A stretch of DNA of 64,000 nucleotides from Eleusine coracana subsp. coracana (Eukaryota > Streptophyta > Magnoliopsida > Poales > Poaceae), in contig CM064434.1 in NCBI GenBank assembly GCA_032690845.1, positions 10,914,108 to 10,978,107 on the forward strand. The letters are read 5' to 3'. The notes beneath the pieces are model-generated. The model was not told the DNA's origin. It worked only from the letters and a program-made list of their open reading frames with translations, and did not search any database. Positions 22,668 through 33,700 of this stretch are shown here, piece by piece; positions within the stretch are counted from its first letter, which is position 1, and the number at the start of each line of letters is the position of its first letter. Position numbers and translations under genes: made by a program.

Positions 22668-23197
22668 TATAATCATTAGGTAGCAAACTATTCTCAAAAG
22701 TGACATATGATAAAAAACATAGGAACAAGCTCACCTCTAAATTTAGTCGTCGTGCACGAGCTCTAGTCATTGGATCTTGCAAGTCCAGAATTGATGATTT
22801 CAAATCCTTGCAAGTCGTCGTGCATGAGTTTTGCATATATCCTTAGGAGTGATGTCCTCATCATCCTCCACCTATTGAAGTGGAGTCGTCCTCGACTCAA
22901 GCTCATCCTCTTCTCCCAAGTATGGTTTCAAATCTGAAATGTTAAAAGTAGGACTAACCCAGAACTCGGAAGGCAACTCAAGTTTGTATATATTATCATT
23001 AATCTTCTCAATTATTTTGAAAGGATCATCAGCTCTAGGCATTAATTTAGACTTTCTCAAATCTAGAAATCTATCCTTTCTCAAGTTAATCATACTAAAT
23101 CTCCTACATCAAGTTTTACTTCTTTTCTACCTTTACTACCAGCAATTTTATACTTGTCATTCATCTTTTAAATGCTAAGTCTAGTGGTCTCATGCAT
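22668..23197 (-). pseudogene. Element D integrase C-terminus and pol tail
   Basis: Minus-strand text shows the integrase C-terminal barrel-like block: MINLRKDRFLDLRKSKLMPR, DDPFKIIEKINDNIYKLELP, FNISDLKPYLGEEDELESRT. The tail block MTRARARRLNLEVSLFL, FENSLLPNDYI follows and is cut by CACTA-1 at 22668. There is a stop near 22872. This arrangement is common at the pol end of grass CRM/Reina-like elements. Confidence 0.75.
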
Positions 23198-24064
23198 TTA
23201 CAAAATAAATTCAGCACGCTCCTTAGCATCAATATGAACTCTCTCATGAATAGGTAGAGCAAGTATATCAAGTGGAGTACGGGGATCAAAACCATACACT
23301 ACCTTGAAAGGACTTACATTGGTAGTAGAATGTGTTGCCCGATTATATGCAAACTCAATATGAGGCAAACAATCTTCCCATTTCTTCAAATTTTTCTTCA
23401 AAATAGCTCTCAACATAGTACCCAAAGTGCGGTTCACCACCTCAGTTTGTCCATCAGTTTGTCGGTGATAAGTTGTAGAAAACAACAACTCTGTACCCAA
23501 CTTATTCCAAAGCGTGTGCCAGAAGTGACTCAAGAATTTTGCATCATGATCTGAAACAATAGTAGAAGGCATACCATGCAAACGTACAATTTCTTTGAAA
23601 AAGAGATCAGCAATATAACTAGTATCATCAGTCTTATGACATGGTATAAAGTATGTCATCTTAGAAAATCTATCCACAACAACAAAAATACTATGACTCC
23701 CCCTCTTAGTCCTAGGCAGTCCTAAAACAAAGTCCATAGAAATATCCGCCCAAGGAATACAAGAAACAGGAAGTGGCATGTATAAACCATGTGGATTCAA
23801 GCGAGACTTAGCTTTTTGACATGTAGAGCAACGAGCAACAAAGCGCTCAACATCTTTCCTCATCCTTGGCCAAAAGAAGTGTGTGGCCAAAATATCCTCC
23901 GTCTTCTTGGCACCAAAATGACCCATCAATCCACCTCCATGCGCCTCCTGTAACAATAAAAGATGAACAGAACCAACTGGAATACATAGGCGGTTAGCTC
24001 TAAACAAGAATCCATCAGTCAACACAAATTTGTTCCATACACGACCTTCTTTACAATGCAGCAA
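23198..24064 (-). pseudogene. Element D integrase, open core
   Basis: This inserts reverse-transcribed DNA into the genome. The minus-strand frame of 288 residues has the zinc-binding HGGGLMGHFG...CSTCQKAKSR module, then the core with ISMDFVLGLPRTKRG (Asp), TIVSDHDAKFLSHFWH (Asp) and YHRQTDGQTEVVNRTL (Glu). Here HR replaces the family HP, and SDHDAKF stands for SDRDTKF. It continues into PFKVVYGFDPRTPLDI. The frame itself is open but is cut off from RT by stops around 24110 and from the C-terminal part by a stop near 23190. Confidence 0.85.
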
Positions 24065-25400
24065 TATATCCTTAAAATCAACATCAATAGCATATTGTTC
24101 TTTAATTGCCTCAAGTCAAAAAATTCTACAATCAAGTTGAGACAATAAAGTATAGCGCCTAGATAAAACATCAGTGATCATATTATCCTTCCCTTTCTTA
24201 TATTCAATCTATTTAGCATGTCTATGGTTCAAATTACATTGAGAACGAATACACTTAAGTGATTCATGATCAGAATGAATAACAAATTCGTTGGGCAACA
24301 AATAATAAACAACGTACAAGTGCATACAATTCCTTATCATACGTGGAGTAATTCAAAACAGGCCCAGTAATTTTCTCACTAAAGTATACAACAGGTTTAC
24401 TATCTTGCATCAAAACATCACCAATGCCTATACCACTAGCATCACATTCAAGCTCAAAAATCTTATCAAAATTAGGTAATTGCAGCAATGGTGCATGTGT
24501 AAGTTTATCTTTCAAAGCATCAAAAGACTCATGATGTACCTTATCCCAATAAAAATCAACGCACTTCTTTGTCAACTCATGCAAAGGTGCAGCAATAGTG
24601 CTGAAATCTTTGACAAAGCGGCGGTAAAAACCTGCAAGACCAAGAAAACTCCTCACCTGTGTGATAGTTTTTGGTACAGGCAAGCTCTTTATGGCTTCAA
24701 TCTTCGCCTCATCCACCTCAATTCCCTGTGGAGTCACAACATAGCCAAGAAAAGAGACTCGATCCATGCAAAAGGTGCACTTCTCAAGGTTACCAAATAA
24801 ACGTGCATCTCGTAAAGCATCAAAAATAGCATGCAAATGATTCATATGTTCATCTATGGATTTGCTATAAATCAAGATATCATCACAGTAAACTACTACA
24901 AATTTGCCAATAAAAGCTCTTAAAACCTCATTCATCAAGCGCATGAAAGTACTAGGTGCATTAGTTAAACCAAAAGGCATTACCAACCACTCATATAATC
25001 CAAATTTGGTTTTGAAAGTTGTTTTCCATTTATCTCCAAGTTTCATTCTAATTTGATGGTAGCCACTATGCAAATCATTTTTAGTGAAAATTATAGCACC
25101 ACATAACTCATCAAGCATGTCGTCTAGCCTAGGAATAGGATGACGATACCTAATAGTAATATTATTAATGGCTCTACAATCTACACACATACGCTAAGTA
25201 CCAGCTTTCTTAGGAACCAAAAGTACAGGAACAACACAAGGACTAAGTGATTGACGAACATACCCACAATCCAAAAGGTCTTGAACTTGTCATTGTATCT
25301 CCTTAGTCTCCTCAGGGTTGGTCCTATAAGCAGCACCGTTTGACAAAGTAGCACCCGGAATCAAATCAATTTGATGCTCAATCCCTCTCAAAGGTGGCAA
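24065..25400 (-). pseudogene. Element D reverse transcriptase and RNase H
   Basis: The minus-strand frame 25190-24270 contains MCVDCRAINNITIRYRHPIP, KNDLHSGYHQIRMKLGDKWK, MPFGLTNAPSTFMRLMNEVL, the catalytic YCDDILIYSKS and FLGLAGFYRRFVKDFSTIAA. The RNase H start follows (ELECDASGIGIGDVLMQ, VVYFSEKITGPVLNYSTYDKE). Upstream, GT-stop-R replaces the family GTWRMCVDCRAIN, a TGG to TAG change near 25194. RNase H then frameshifts near 24300. Domains are in the normal order for Ty3 elements. Confidence 0.9.
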
Positions 25401-26085
25401 TCCCGGGGGTATCTCAGCTGGAAAACATCCTCATACTCCTGCAAAAGGTTAGTGACAGCAGGAGGCAAAGCACTAGAAGCAATATCATCAAGTGAAAACA
25501 AAGCTTGTTTGCATATCAAAGCATAGCAAATATCATCATTATCAGAAATTTGAGCAAGCTCAGATTTTATTGCAAGACATGAACGACCTTGTAATTTAAT
25601 TCCAGCACCCTTAGAACTTGAAGAATCATTAACATTACTAGGTGTAGAATCAGAATTAACATGTTGTTGAATTTCAGGACCTTTATTTTTCAAACTAGCA
25701 GCTCTTTCTAAATCAGCTTATACAATTTCAGCAGGGGTCATTGGTAACAAAGTAATTTTAGTTCCTTTATGCATAAAAGTGTACTTATTACTTCTACCAT
25801 GGTGTACAACATCATTATCAAATTCCTAAGGTCTACCTAATAAAAGTGAACTTGCTTGCATCAGTACGACATCATAATCAACAGAATCCACATAAGAACC
25901 AATGGAAAAAGGAACTCTGCAAGTTTGTATTACCTTAGCTTTTCCAGAGTCGTTTAACCACTGAATGTAGTACATATGTGGATGTGGACGTGTGGTCAAA
26001 GCAAGCTTGTTAACCACATCAGAACTCACCAAGTTATTGCAGCTCGCTCAATCAATGATGACACATGCTCGACGGTTCTTGATGA
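25401..26085 (-). pseudogene. Element D protease and linker
   Basis: On the minus strand ACVIID, a stop, ASCNNLVSSDVVNKLAL replaces the family form IIDGGSCNNLASSDMVEKL; the stop sits beside the catalytic Asp (near 26053). A second block reads SSLLLGRP near 25830. Downstream is a Ser/Asn-rich linker and the RT leader (LPPAVTNLLQEYEDVFQ). The protease is inactive through the stop. Confidence 0.7.
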
Positions 26086-27547
26086 TGAAGAAAATTCGGA
26101 ACAAGTTGTGGTGCTGCATCGTCTCGGGCTGATGAACTTGTGTGCTAAGGACACGTTGAACAGTAATGTTCATGTATCCCGTGGTGTCTCCGCCTCCAAG
26201 GACGAGGTCACTGCTGGTGGCAGCGACGTCCTCCTCCTCATCCTCCACATCGGAGGTGCTCATGTAACCGCCATCGTCTATCGCCACATATGCCCGCCTA
26301 CTTGGACAATCTTTTTGCACATGACCAAGTCCATGGCAGCGGTGGCACTGAATCCCTGTAGTGCGCCCCGTCGAAGCAACCGAGGAGGCACTACTAGCTG
26401 GTACCTGCACAGAAGTTTTACCTGAGCGCATAGAAGGTGCAGGGGCTGATCTTAGGGCTGTAGAAACAACACTGGTTCCCTTGGTAGCTGCTAGTGGGGG
26501 TGGCCGGAAAGATGGCCTGGGCAGTACCGAAGTCCCCGTCGAGCGTGGGGGGTAGGAGTTCCTTGACTTGCTGTACTCCTCAAAAGCCTGGAGAAGTCCC
26601 TGTTATTCTTTCTCTGCAAGCATAGCATACTGGAAACACTGGGTGAGGGTATAATATTCTTTATAATCAAGGATGTCCTGAATTTCTTTTCTTAAACCAG
26701 AATAAAAACAACAAATCTGATCCTCTACTTTTTCCACTACAGCACAACGAATCAAACCCTTCTGAAGCTCACTAAAGTACTCCTGAAAAGTTTTATCCCC
26801 TTGTTCTAAACGCTGCAGTTTATTACGAATCTCTCTATAAAAGAAGGAAGAACAAAACAATCACGCATTGCTACCTTAAGTTCTTCCCAAGTAGTAGGCA
26901 AATCAGTTTTAGCAGCTAGACCACTCCACCAAACAATAGCAAAGTCCTTAAACTCACTAGTGGCTTGTCTAACTCTATGTTGTTCAGGAATAAGGTGAGC
27001 ATTAAATTTTTGCTCTACAGTCATCTCCCAATCAAGATAAACATCACCATCATACTGACCCGAAAACAAAGGAATTGAAAACTTAATTTTAGCATACGGG
27101 TCATCTGGAGCATAGTTACCGTGTGGACGATGATTGTAGTTATGGAAACCACCCATTCCTTGAGTATTATGTTGCAAACGACATCATAATCGTGCGGTCC
27201 TTATAGTTGACCTATCCACGGTGCCATCAACCTATACACCATGTCTTCATCATGGACATCTTCAATATCGTTGTTGTTGTTACTGGTGTTTGTATCGTTG
27301 GTTTTGGGAGCGGTCTCCAAAGCGACAACCTGATCGGTTAACTTAGAGACCCGCTTCTTCAACCACTCGATGCTTCTCCAATGTGAAGCTTGCTGACCGC
27401 ATCAGTAATGGCTCTGGTGATCATCTCTGCCAAATCACTTTGAGCAGCCTGCAAAGCCTTCTGGAGCTGCTCTTGGCTCACGCACTCAGCAAATTGTGAG
27501 GGTGAAGCCATCTCTCCGTCGTCACTTCCTACCATCACAAACACCAA
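26086..27547 (-). pseudogene. gag: Element D gag, broken
   Basis: On the minus strand there is an N-terminal helix-rich part (27547-27359, QLQKALQAAQSDLAEMITRA). The capsid region follows (IKFSIPLFSGQYDGDVYLDW, WWSGLAAKTDLPTTWEELK, EIRNKLQRLEQGDKTFQEYF). A complete zinc knuckle CHRCHGLGHVQKDC lies near 26310-26350, then an acidic spacer. Frame changes occur near 26850 and 26580 and stops near 27180-27360. The knuckle keeps all four metal ligands. Confidence 0.85.
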
Positions 27548-27751
27548 AACAGGAAATAGATAGTGAAGGTTATCCCTACAAAACAGCTAAGCAGTGGTGC
27601 CTCTCAACACAGCAAAAGGAAACTCCTTACAAAGCTCTTGCAAAGTTCTGAAAAGCAAAGCAAAGGATACCAAGGAGGTGTGTTCCACGATTGCAAGGGT
27701 CACAAAAGAACCTATGTGCTGTCCAGAAGAAATATGTAGAGCTAGGAAGGC

Positions 27752-27803
<52 letters not shown>

Positions 27804-28708
27804 TGGCACACAAATCAAAAATAGATAGTAAAGCTGAATAAGTGCCCAAGTAACTTGTCCCTAGTTGCTGGTCTAAGTATGTCCTAGAACAGTAGTGATA
27901 GCAAAGTAGAAACAAGGAGACAAAGGCACACAGGCGATAACAGGGGGCTAAGTGCAAAATAATCAAATTCAAAAATTTCAGGGGGCTAGATGTAGCACTA
28001 GTAGAAATCCCAAATTTCTTTATTTTATTTTATTATTTTGATATTTTTCTCCAACTCACCAACAATGGGAGAGAATCCACAGAAAATTTCAGCTCAAATA
28101 GAGGTAGGATGCCCTATGTGCCCTCGTCAAAAAATTCAAAATAAATCAGGAAGATAAAGAAAAAAATTTATTTAAGTTTAAACCCGATGTTTTCTGCAAC
28201 TTCAAGATTTTCTGTAGGCCAAAACAGACAACCGAGCGAAAAGTTATGCCCGTTTTACCGAAGAGGGGTCGGAGTCGGTTTTCCAGAAACCCGAGTCAGG
28301 TTTGGAATCGGGTAGGATTTGTTTTGGCAGCGTGGAGGCAGCGGAAAGTGGAATTTGTGAGGATTGGTCCGGGGTGTTGATGGTGTGTTTAGGGTGGGAT
28401 TAGGGTGGGACTAGGCTAGGTGTGTCGATCAATCAACCCTAGCAAAAAAGCCAACAAAACAGAGGATGGTGAAGGGGATGGCGGCTAGGGTTGCAAGGGA
28501 AACACTACTGATGATAAAAACACAAACTAAACCAGCGACTAAACGAGAAATAGGGCACAAACTCAACACTACGGACTCTAAAATTGAAATATGCAAAGGC
28601 TAAACACATGGTTATGGGCGGAGGGAAAAATTTTTTTGGGCTTTTCTGTGGACGATAGGATGAACACAAAACGAAATTAACTAAGGGTAGTGCGAACCTG
28701 ATGGTGCA
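27548..28708 (-). other. Leader of element D between primer site and gag; no gene
   Basis: This is the untranslated leader of element D. It holds the (TA)n tract at 27754-27800 and no convincing coding frame. Open frames across the TA tract are low-complexity products of the repeat. Confidence 0.6.
27754..27800. repeat. (TA)n microsatellite, about 23 units
   Basis: Uninterrupted alternating AT from about 27754 to 27800, located in the leader of element D. Confidence 0.95.
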
Positions 28709-28727
28709 CCTGAAGCTCTGATTACCA
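28709..28727 (-). other. Primer binding site of element D (tRNA-Met-like)
   Basis: The minus strand reads TGGTAATCAGAGCTTCAGG two bases after the LTR end. It differs from the canonical TGGTATCAGAGC by one inserted A. Confidence 0.7.
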
Positions 28728-28729
28728 CT

Positions 28730-28956
28730 TGATGTGTACAAGGGTTCCCGATCTGCTAAAAGGTTCTGGATACGTTGATTTTGTCGGAGGTGACACACAA
28801 ATCGATCCGGCTTCAGAACAACACGTTCTAAACCCCGCAATCGCAGCACAACGTCTCCTCTGGTTATTAATCGTCCTAAAATGATTGACCTTGCTGAGAA
28901 GGCTAATCCCTGCCTGCGAATCAAGAACACAAGCAAGAACAAAGAAAAATGCAACA
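28730..28956 (-). repeat. 5' LTR of element D, truncated to ~227 bases
   Basis: Matches 20143-20369. After AATGCAACAC it switches to element C coding sequence, while the other copy continues with AATTACAAATG. The shared short text at the switch suggests a microhomology deletion that also removed element C codons before FKRCKVWK. Confidence 0.8.
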
Positions 28957-30419
28957 CCTTCAAAAGGTGCAAAGTATGGAAATTGGTTAAGAGGCCCAAG
29001 AATCATAATGTGGTTGGCACCAAGTGGGTCTTCAAGAACAAGCAAGATGAGAAAGGAGCAATTGTCAAGAACAAGGATCGCCTAGTGGCTAAGGGATATT
29101 CTCAAGTTGTGGGGATTGACTTTGAAGAGACTTTTGCTCCTGTGGCCCGTCTTGAAGCTATTCGGATCTTACTTGCCTATGCATCACACAATGGCTTCAA
29201 GCTCTTTCAAATGGATGTCAAGAGTGCTTTCTTGAATGGGAAGATCAATGAGAAAGTCTATGTGGAACAACTCCTAGGGTTTGAGGATCCAAAACATCCA
29301 AGACATGTATACATATTGAAGAAAGCTCTCTATGGTCTCAAGCAAGCACCAAGGGCATGGTATAAACACTTGAGGAACTTCGTTCTCAAAAATGGATTCA
29401 CCATTGGAAGCATTGATAGCACCTTGTTCACGAGGCATGTTGGGAAGGATCTCTTTGTCTGCCAAATCTATGTGGATGATATCATCTATGGGTCAAACAC
29501 TGAGAAGTTCAATGAAGAGTTTCGGGAGATGATGGCTAGGGAATTCCAAATGTCAATGATTGGAGAGTTGCACATGTTCCTTGGATTCCAAGTCAAGCAA
29601 TTGAGAGAGGGAAACTTCATCTATCAAGAAAAATATACTAAGGACCTTCTCAAAAGATTCAACATGGAGAATTGCAAGCCCTTGCACACACCTATGGCTA
29701 CAAGCAAACCCTTGGATGATGATGTGAAAGGGAAACCGGTGAACCCCAAGCTATATAGATCAATCATTAGGTCTTTGCTCTATCTCACCGCTTCGAGACC
29801 GGACATAATGTTTAGTGTGTGCTTGTGTGCATGCTATCAAGCAAATCCAAAGGAGTCACACTTGAAGGCCGTGAAGAGAATAATGAGATACCTCAAGTAC
29901 ACACCTGCCATGGGCTTATGGTATCCTAGAGGATCAAACTTTGAGTTACTTGGGTATTCGGATTCTGACTTCGCGGGTTGCAAAGTGAATAGAAAGAGTA
30001 CATTAGGAGGTTGTCAATTTATTGGAAGATCTCTAGTATCTTGGAGCTCAAAGAAGCAAAACTCCGTGGCTCTATCTACCGCCAAAGCAGAATATATGGC
30101 GGCGGGAGCATGTTGTGCACAACTCCTTTACATGAGGCAAACTCTCTCGGACTATGTCCTCAACTACACTCAAATGCCACTATATTGTGATAGTGAGGTG
30201 GCAATCAAGATGACCCTCAAGACGGGAGATCATGGTCATGCAAAGCACATTCAAGTGAGGCATCATTTCATAAGAGACCATGAGAAGAAAGACATCGAGT
30301 TGGTGAGCGTGAGAACTCATGAACAATTGGCGGACATCTTCACCAAGCCACTTGATGAGAAGACCTTCAACAAGCTAAGGGGAGAACTCAATGTTCTCGA
30401 CCTCTCCAACTTCACATGA
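28957..30419 (+). pseudogene. Element C reverse transcriptase and RNase H (copia), N-terminus lost
   Basis: An open frame from the element D junction to the stop at 30417. RT blocks: VGTKWVFKNKQDEKG, VAKGYSQVVGIDFEETFAPV, FQMDVKSAFLNGKINEKVYV, ALYGLKQAPRAWY, and the catalytic YVDDIIYGSN near 29470. The tether and RNase H blocks are YLTASRPDIMFSVC, GYSDSDFAGCKVNRKSTLGG, CQFIGRSLVSWSSKKQNSVA, STAKAEYMAAGACCAQLLYM and ADIFTKPLDEKTFNKLRGEL. All catalytic residues seem present, but the first RT segment and the link to integrase are lost through the element D insertion and deletion. About 480 codons remain uninterrupted. Confidence 0.9.
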
Positions 30420-31439
30420 GTAACCCTAGAGCTTGTCCTTTGTAAATATGTATAGTGTTGTGTTTGTTCTTGTTTGTGTCTTTGTTTGTGCTTGTTTCTC
30501 TTCTTTTGTAGGTTGACTTCGGACCTTCTTGAGATAGAAATGGACATGGGTTAAGCTTGGGAAGGTGGTTCATGGTGTACCCAAGGCTTTGAAGAATGGT
30601 CCATTGTGAGCAAGCTTGAGAAGGGAACAACTCGTTGTTAACACTTTGGTTTGTAGCGGTTCTCTCTCTTTTCTTTAGCATCACATCATGCATTGTATAC
30701 TTGTTGCATATGCATCCTTGCATTATGATACCATACATGCTCCCAAGCATGTGTCTAGGGGGAGTTGCTCATTTACAATATGAGTACATGACTCTCTAGA
30801 CAATCAAATAGTGATATTTGTGCTTCATGCCCATTGAGCCATGTTCGACCGAGCTCCGAGGTTAAATATACTCGCGCGGCTCAAAGACAAGTGGCTCATA
30901 CATTCCCACCTCCCTAATGACTAACTCTTGCACATTTGAGAAAATCTTTTGTTGAGTCATAAGTATAGGGGGAGCTACGATGGAACATCACTACAACCAA
31001 GAAGGAGCACCGTGAAAGGGGGAGTTATCCTAACTCTTGCCAATTATTTTACGCCTCTTGGTTTCGTTATGTTTTTGTATGGTTTTTGGTGATAGGTGAC
31101 AAAGGGGGAGAGAAAACATGAAGATCCAAAAGCCAAGTCATCTAGGACAAAGAGGGAGAAGAAACATGAAGACGGTCGATAAAACAAAGGGAGAGGAGAA
31201 CATGAAAATTCAATATATAGATTCGGGCACAAATTTCAGCTCAAGTTTGCAACCCAAGTGCGCTAGATGAGTGGGTTGTTCTCCCTCAACACCTAGCACA
31301 TTTCATGGGGGAGACTACTTCCAAGGTAAGGACCAAGGTATGCCTTTCAATCTTTTCTTTTCCTTTGGTTCTTTCTTGCTCGTCCGTTTTTGGATTATCA
31401 TAAGTAGTGGTTGTCATCCATCACCAAAAAGGGGGAGAT
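30420..31439 (+). other. 3' internal region of element C with repeated polypurine tracts
   Basis: Non-coding here. GGGGGAG or a close form occurs at about 30759, 30966, 31017, 31103 and finally 31427-31438. The last copy directly precedes the 3' LTR start TGTACGG at 31440 and is the expected plus-strand primer. Several polypurine tracts before the 3' LTR are a known Sirevirus trait. No env-like frame is visible. Confidence 0.7.
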
Positions 31440-33268
31440 TGTACGGATCATGACCATTGAGGTCACCCCAAGGTATGGTGTTTTGGTGATGCATGACAAA
31501 CATGAAATGTGACTAATATCTACACGAGTGTTGTTCGTGTAGGAAACCTTTTCTACCTTATGATGATTGTCTACGGCGTCCTTAGCATTTGATGACAATG
31601 ACCGCAAGCATGGAGGCTTGTGAACTTGATGGAGTCCAAGGGTTGATGAAGATGGAACCAAGCGAAGAACAAGCTATGGTGCAAGTGTTTGGAACACTTG
31701 AGTAGTTGTTAGGGCCTTGAGTCCATAGGAAAAAATGGACTATCAAGGTGGTCTAGGTCATTCTCTTAGGTCATGTCTAGTCGGTGATGTGCAAGGTTGC
31801 TCAGTGAAATCATAGGCACTAGGTGACAGCGGAGAAGCCAAGGAGATGTTCAGAGAAGCCGGGAAACGAAGTCAAGCGACGACGACAAGTTTCAGCTTCT
31901 GGACATAGAGACTGGATAGAGGGGTCAGTGAAGACCGGACTGTACGATCACTATGGAAGTTTTCCAGGACTTAGCGCGAGGAGCAAGAACTTTGTCAGTA
32001 GGAGACTCCGTACAGACCGGGCGGTCCGGTCTGCTGACCGGACGGTCCGGTCAGTAGGAGTGCAGGAAAGACAGAAGAGGTGCATTTCATGAATGCTCCT
32101 GGAATGGAGAGAGAAAGTGGACCGGATGGTCCGGTCCAGTGACCAGACAGTCCGGTCAGTACAGGATTTTGCCTGGATAGAGGAGGTCGATGGCTGAGGA
32201 GAGCCGTTATAGAGTGACCAAACAGTCCGGTCAGGCAGTGACCGGACAGTCTGATCAGTGTGTCCAGAAAGGCAATTACGTGGAGCAACAGCTAGTTTGA
32301 GGTTGGGAGCCTATATAACTTCGTTGCTGGGGTCTTGGAGACCACTCTTGGCCAGTGGAATACCTGAGGGTATTTCGTAAGGTCCAAGAGGAAAAGAGGA
32401 GAGCACTAGGAGGAGATATTGCATATCTTGAGAGTGCTACAGAAGAGTAGCTTGAGCATCTTGCACATCTAAGGCTAGGGTGTCCCTGAGGGTGTGATCT
32501 AGATTGTTACTCTTGGTCTATGGTGAGACCTAGACTGGTTAGGTGTCGGTGATCGAGCCTATCATGATCGGTTGTGAAGGCCATCACATGTTTGTACACG
32601 GTTTGAGCCCGTCGTTGGAAGGGGCATCGCTAGTGAGCGCCCGTGCCGGCTCGGGGAGTCCGGCAAGTTCTCGAGGGAGGCGAGCTTGCGCTTTGTGCAG
32701 CGGTGATGCACACCGTGTCTTCACTCAAGGATTTATTGCGGGCTCGTGGGCGATAACTCCACTTGGTGGTGGGAGGGATCAGGACTCCGGCGGGAGTGGT
32801 CCAACGAGGATTAGGGGAAGGTGCCATCCTTCCTAGACCTCGGGAAAAATCATGAGCCAACCCTTACTCTACTCCTCACTATGATGCTTTACTTTCCGCA
32901 TTTACATACCGTGCTATTCATGCTTGTGTGTTCTTCTAGTTCTAGTTGACTATCTTGTAGACTTGCATGTTTAGGCTATTTACTTGCTAGTAGTGTTTAA
33001 GCTTCCGCATTTGATGACTAGTATGAGTAGGAGTTGCATCGGTGTGCTTGATCACTAGAAATGCATAAGTATTGTAGTGACTTGTGCGATCCACTAGTAT
33101 GCATAGAGTGTCCTTATCTTTCATAGGATTATATTGTTAGTGTGATCACCACTAGAATTGTATAGGAGTTGGTTTGAGTGCTATTGGTAGTTTGTAATTG
33201 GTAAAATTGGTACATAGTGGTAGTTCCCGATTCACCCCCCTCCCCTCTTGGTCACTACAATCCTTTCA
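31440..33268 (+). repeat. 3' LTR of element C, full length (1829 bases)
   Basis: Starts TGTACGGATC after the polypurine tract and ends AATCCTTTCA at 33268, followed by the CCAAC duplication. Close to the 5' LTR 15294-17070. It contains palindromic GACCGGACGGTCCGGTC-type repeats at 32016-32054 and 32120-32158, and relatives at 31934 and 32222-32256. A TATATAA motif near 32312 may be the TATA box. Confidence 0.9.
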
Positions 33269-33273
33269 CCAAC
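33269..33273. repeat. Target site duplication CCAAC, right side of element C
   Basis: Matches 15289-15293. After it the element B gag frame resumes. Confidence 0.9.
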
Positions 33274-33582
33274 ATATCTCTCCACCTGATATGGAAGTTG
33301 ATCTTGAGCTTCTTGGAAATCTGTCTTGACAACATTAGTCAATTGAGGCTTGAGACGATTAACCATAGGTAACTCCGCCATCTCCTCTTCTTCTTGATCT
33401 TGAACTGTGGCTTCTACTGTGAATAATGCTCGAGGTGTGATGCGGACTGCTTCTCTAGCTAAATCTCCAAGTGACTTGCTTCTTTTCTCCATTGTTCTCT
33501 TTTTGCGAAAGAGTCTTTCTGGATCATCGGTGTAATTAGAGGGTTTGTTTGACTCAAGACCGTCCATACCTGTTAGTTTCAC
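33269..33582 (-). pseudogene. gag: Element B gag, N-terminal part
   Basis: The minus-strand frame starts at 33582 and reads LGDLAREAVRITPRALFTVE, MAELPMVNRLKPQLTNVV and LPYQVERYVGE up to the element C boundary. The same protein continues at 15293 with FTGLEDPNHHLQHF once element C and one CCAAC copy are removed. This is an Athila/Tat-type gag N-terminus. It starts about 90 bases after the primer binding site, as expected. Confidence 0.75.
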
Positions 33583-33668
33583 TTAACAGAATATATGTAC
33601 TAAAGAGACAAGTAAAGCACAATGACTAAACACTAATACATCAAACAATTTTTAAAAACCTGCTGTGG

Positions 33669-33686
33669 TCCTCGGCAATGGCGCCA
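33669..33686 (-). other. Primer binding site of element B (tRNA-Asp)
   Basis: The minus strand reads TGGCGCCATTGCCGAGGA, close to the tRNA-Asp primer site typical of Athila/Tat elements. It lies 14 bases inside the LTR boundary at 33701. Confidence 0.85.
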
Positions 33687-33700
33687 GAAAAAGGGTAGCT

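Larger units (their letters stand above)
20143..28956 (-). mobile_element. Element D: Ty3/gypsy retrotransposon, CRM/Reina-like, inside element C
   Basis: Read on the minus strand the order is partial 5' LTR (28956-28730), tRNA-Met-like primer site, gag, protease, RT, RNase H, integrase, pol tail split by a CACTA element, and 3' LTR at the left. About 220 bases starting TGATGTGTACAAGG are shared by 20143-20369 and 28730-28956. RT text such as GLYEWLVMPFGLTNAPSTFM and the protease block around VSSDVVNKLAL fit the CRM/Reina group. The right LTR lost its U3 side together with part of element C, so a flanking target duplication cannot be seen. Confidence 0.85.
15294..33268 (+). mobile_element. 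Element C: Ty1/copia retrotransposon, Sirevirus-like
   Basis: The order is LTR, gag, protease, integrase, reverse transcriptase, RNase H, long 3' region, LTR, all on the plus strand. The copia order (integrase before RT), the RT text YVDDIIYGSN and the RNase H end ADIFTKPLDEKTF identify the superfamily. Long LTRs with palindromic repeats and several polypurine tracts before the 3' LTR fit Sireviruses (SIRE/Maximus type). It inserted into element B with CCAAC duplicated, and is itself interrupted by element D between integrase and RT. Confidence 0.9.

Noticed and set aside
27587..27972. Open frames with long Ile-Tyr repeats
   Set aside because: They are translations of the (TA)n microsatellite.
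30420..31439. An env-like gene in the 3' region of element C
   Set aside because: Some Sireviruses carry such a frame, but here only short frames without a membrane segment pattern are seen.
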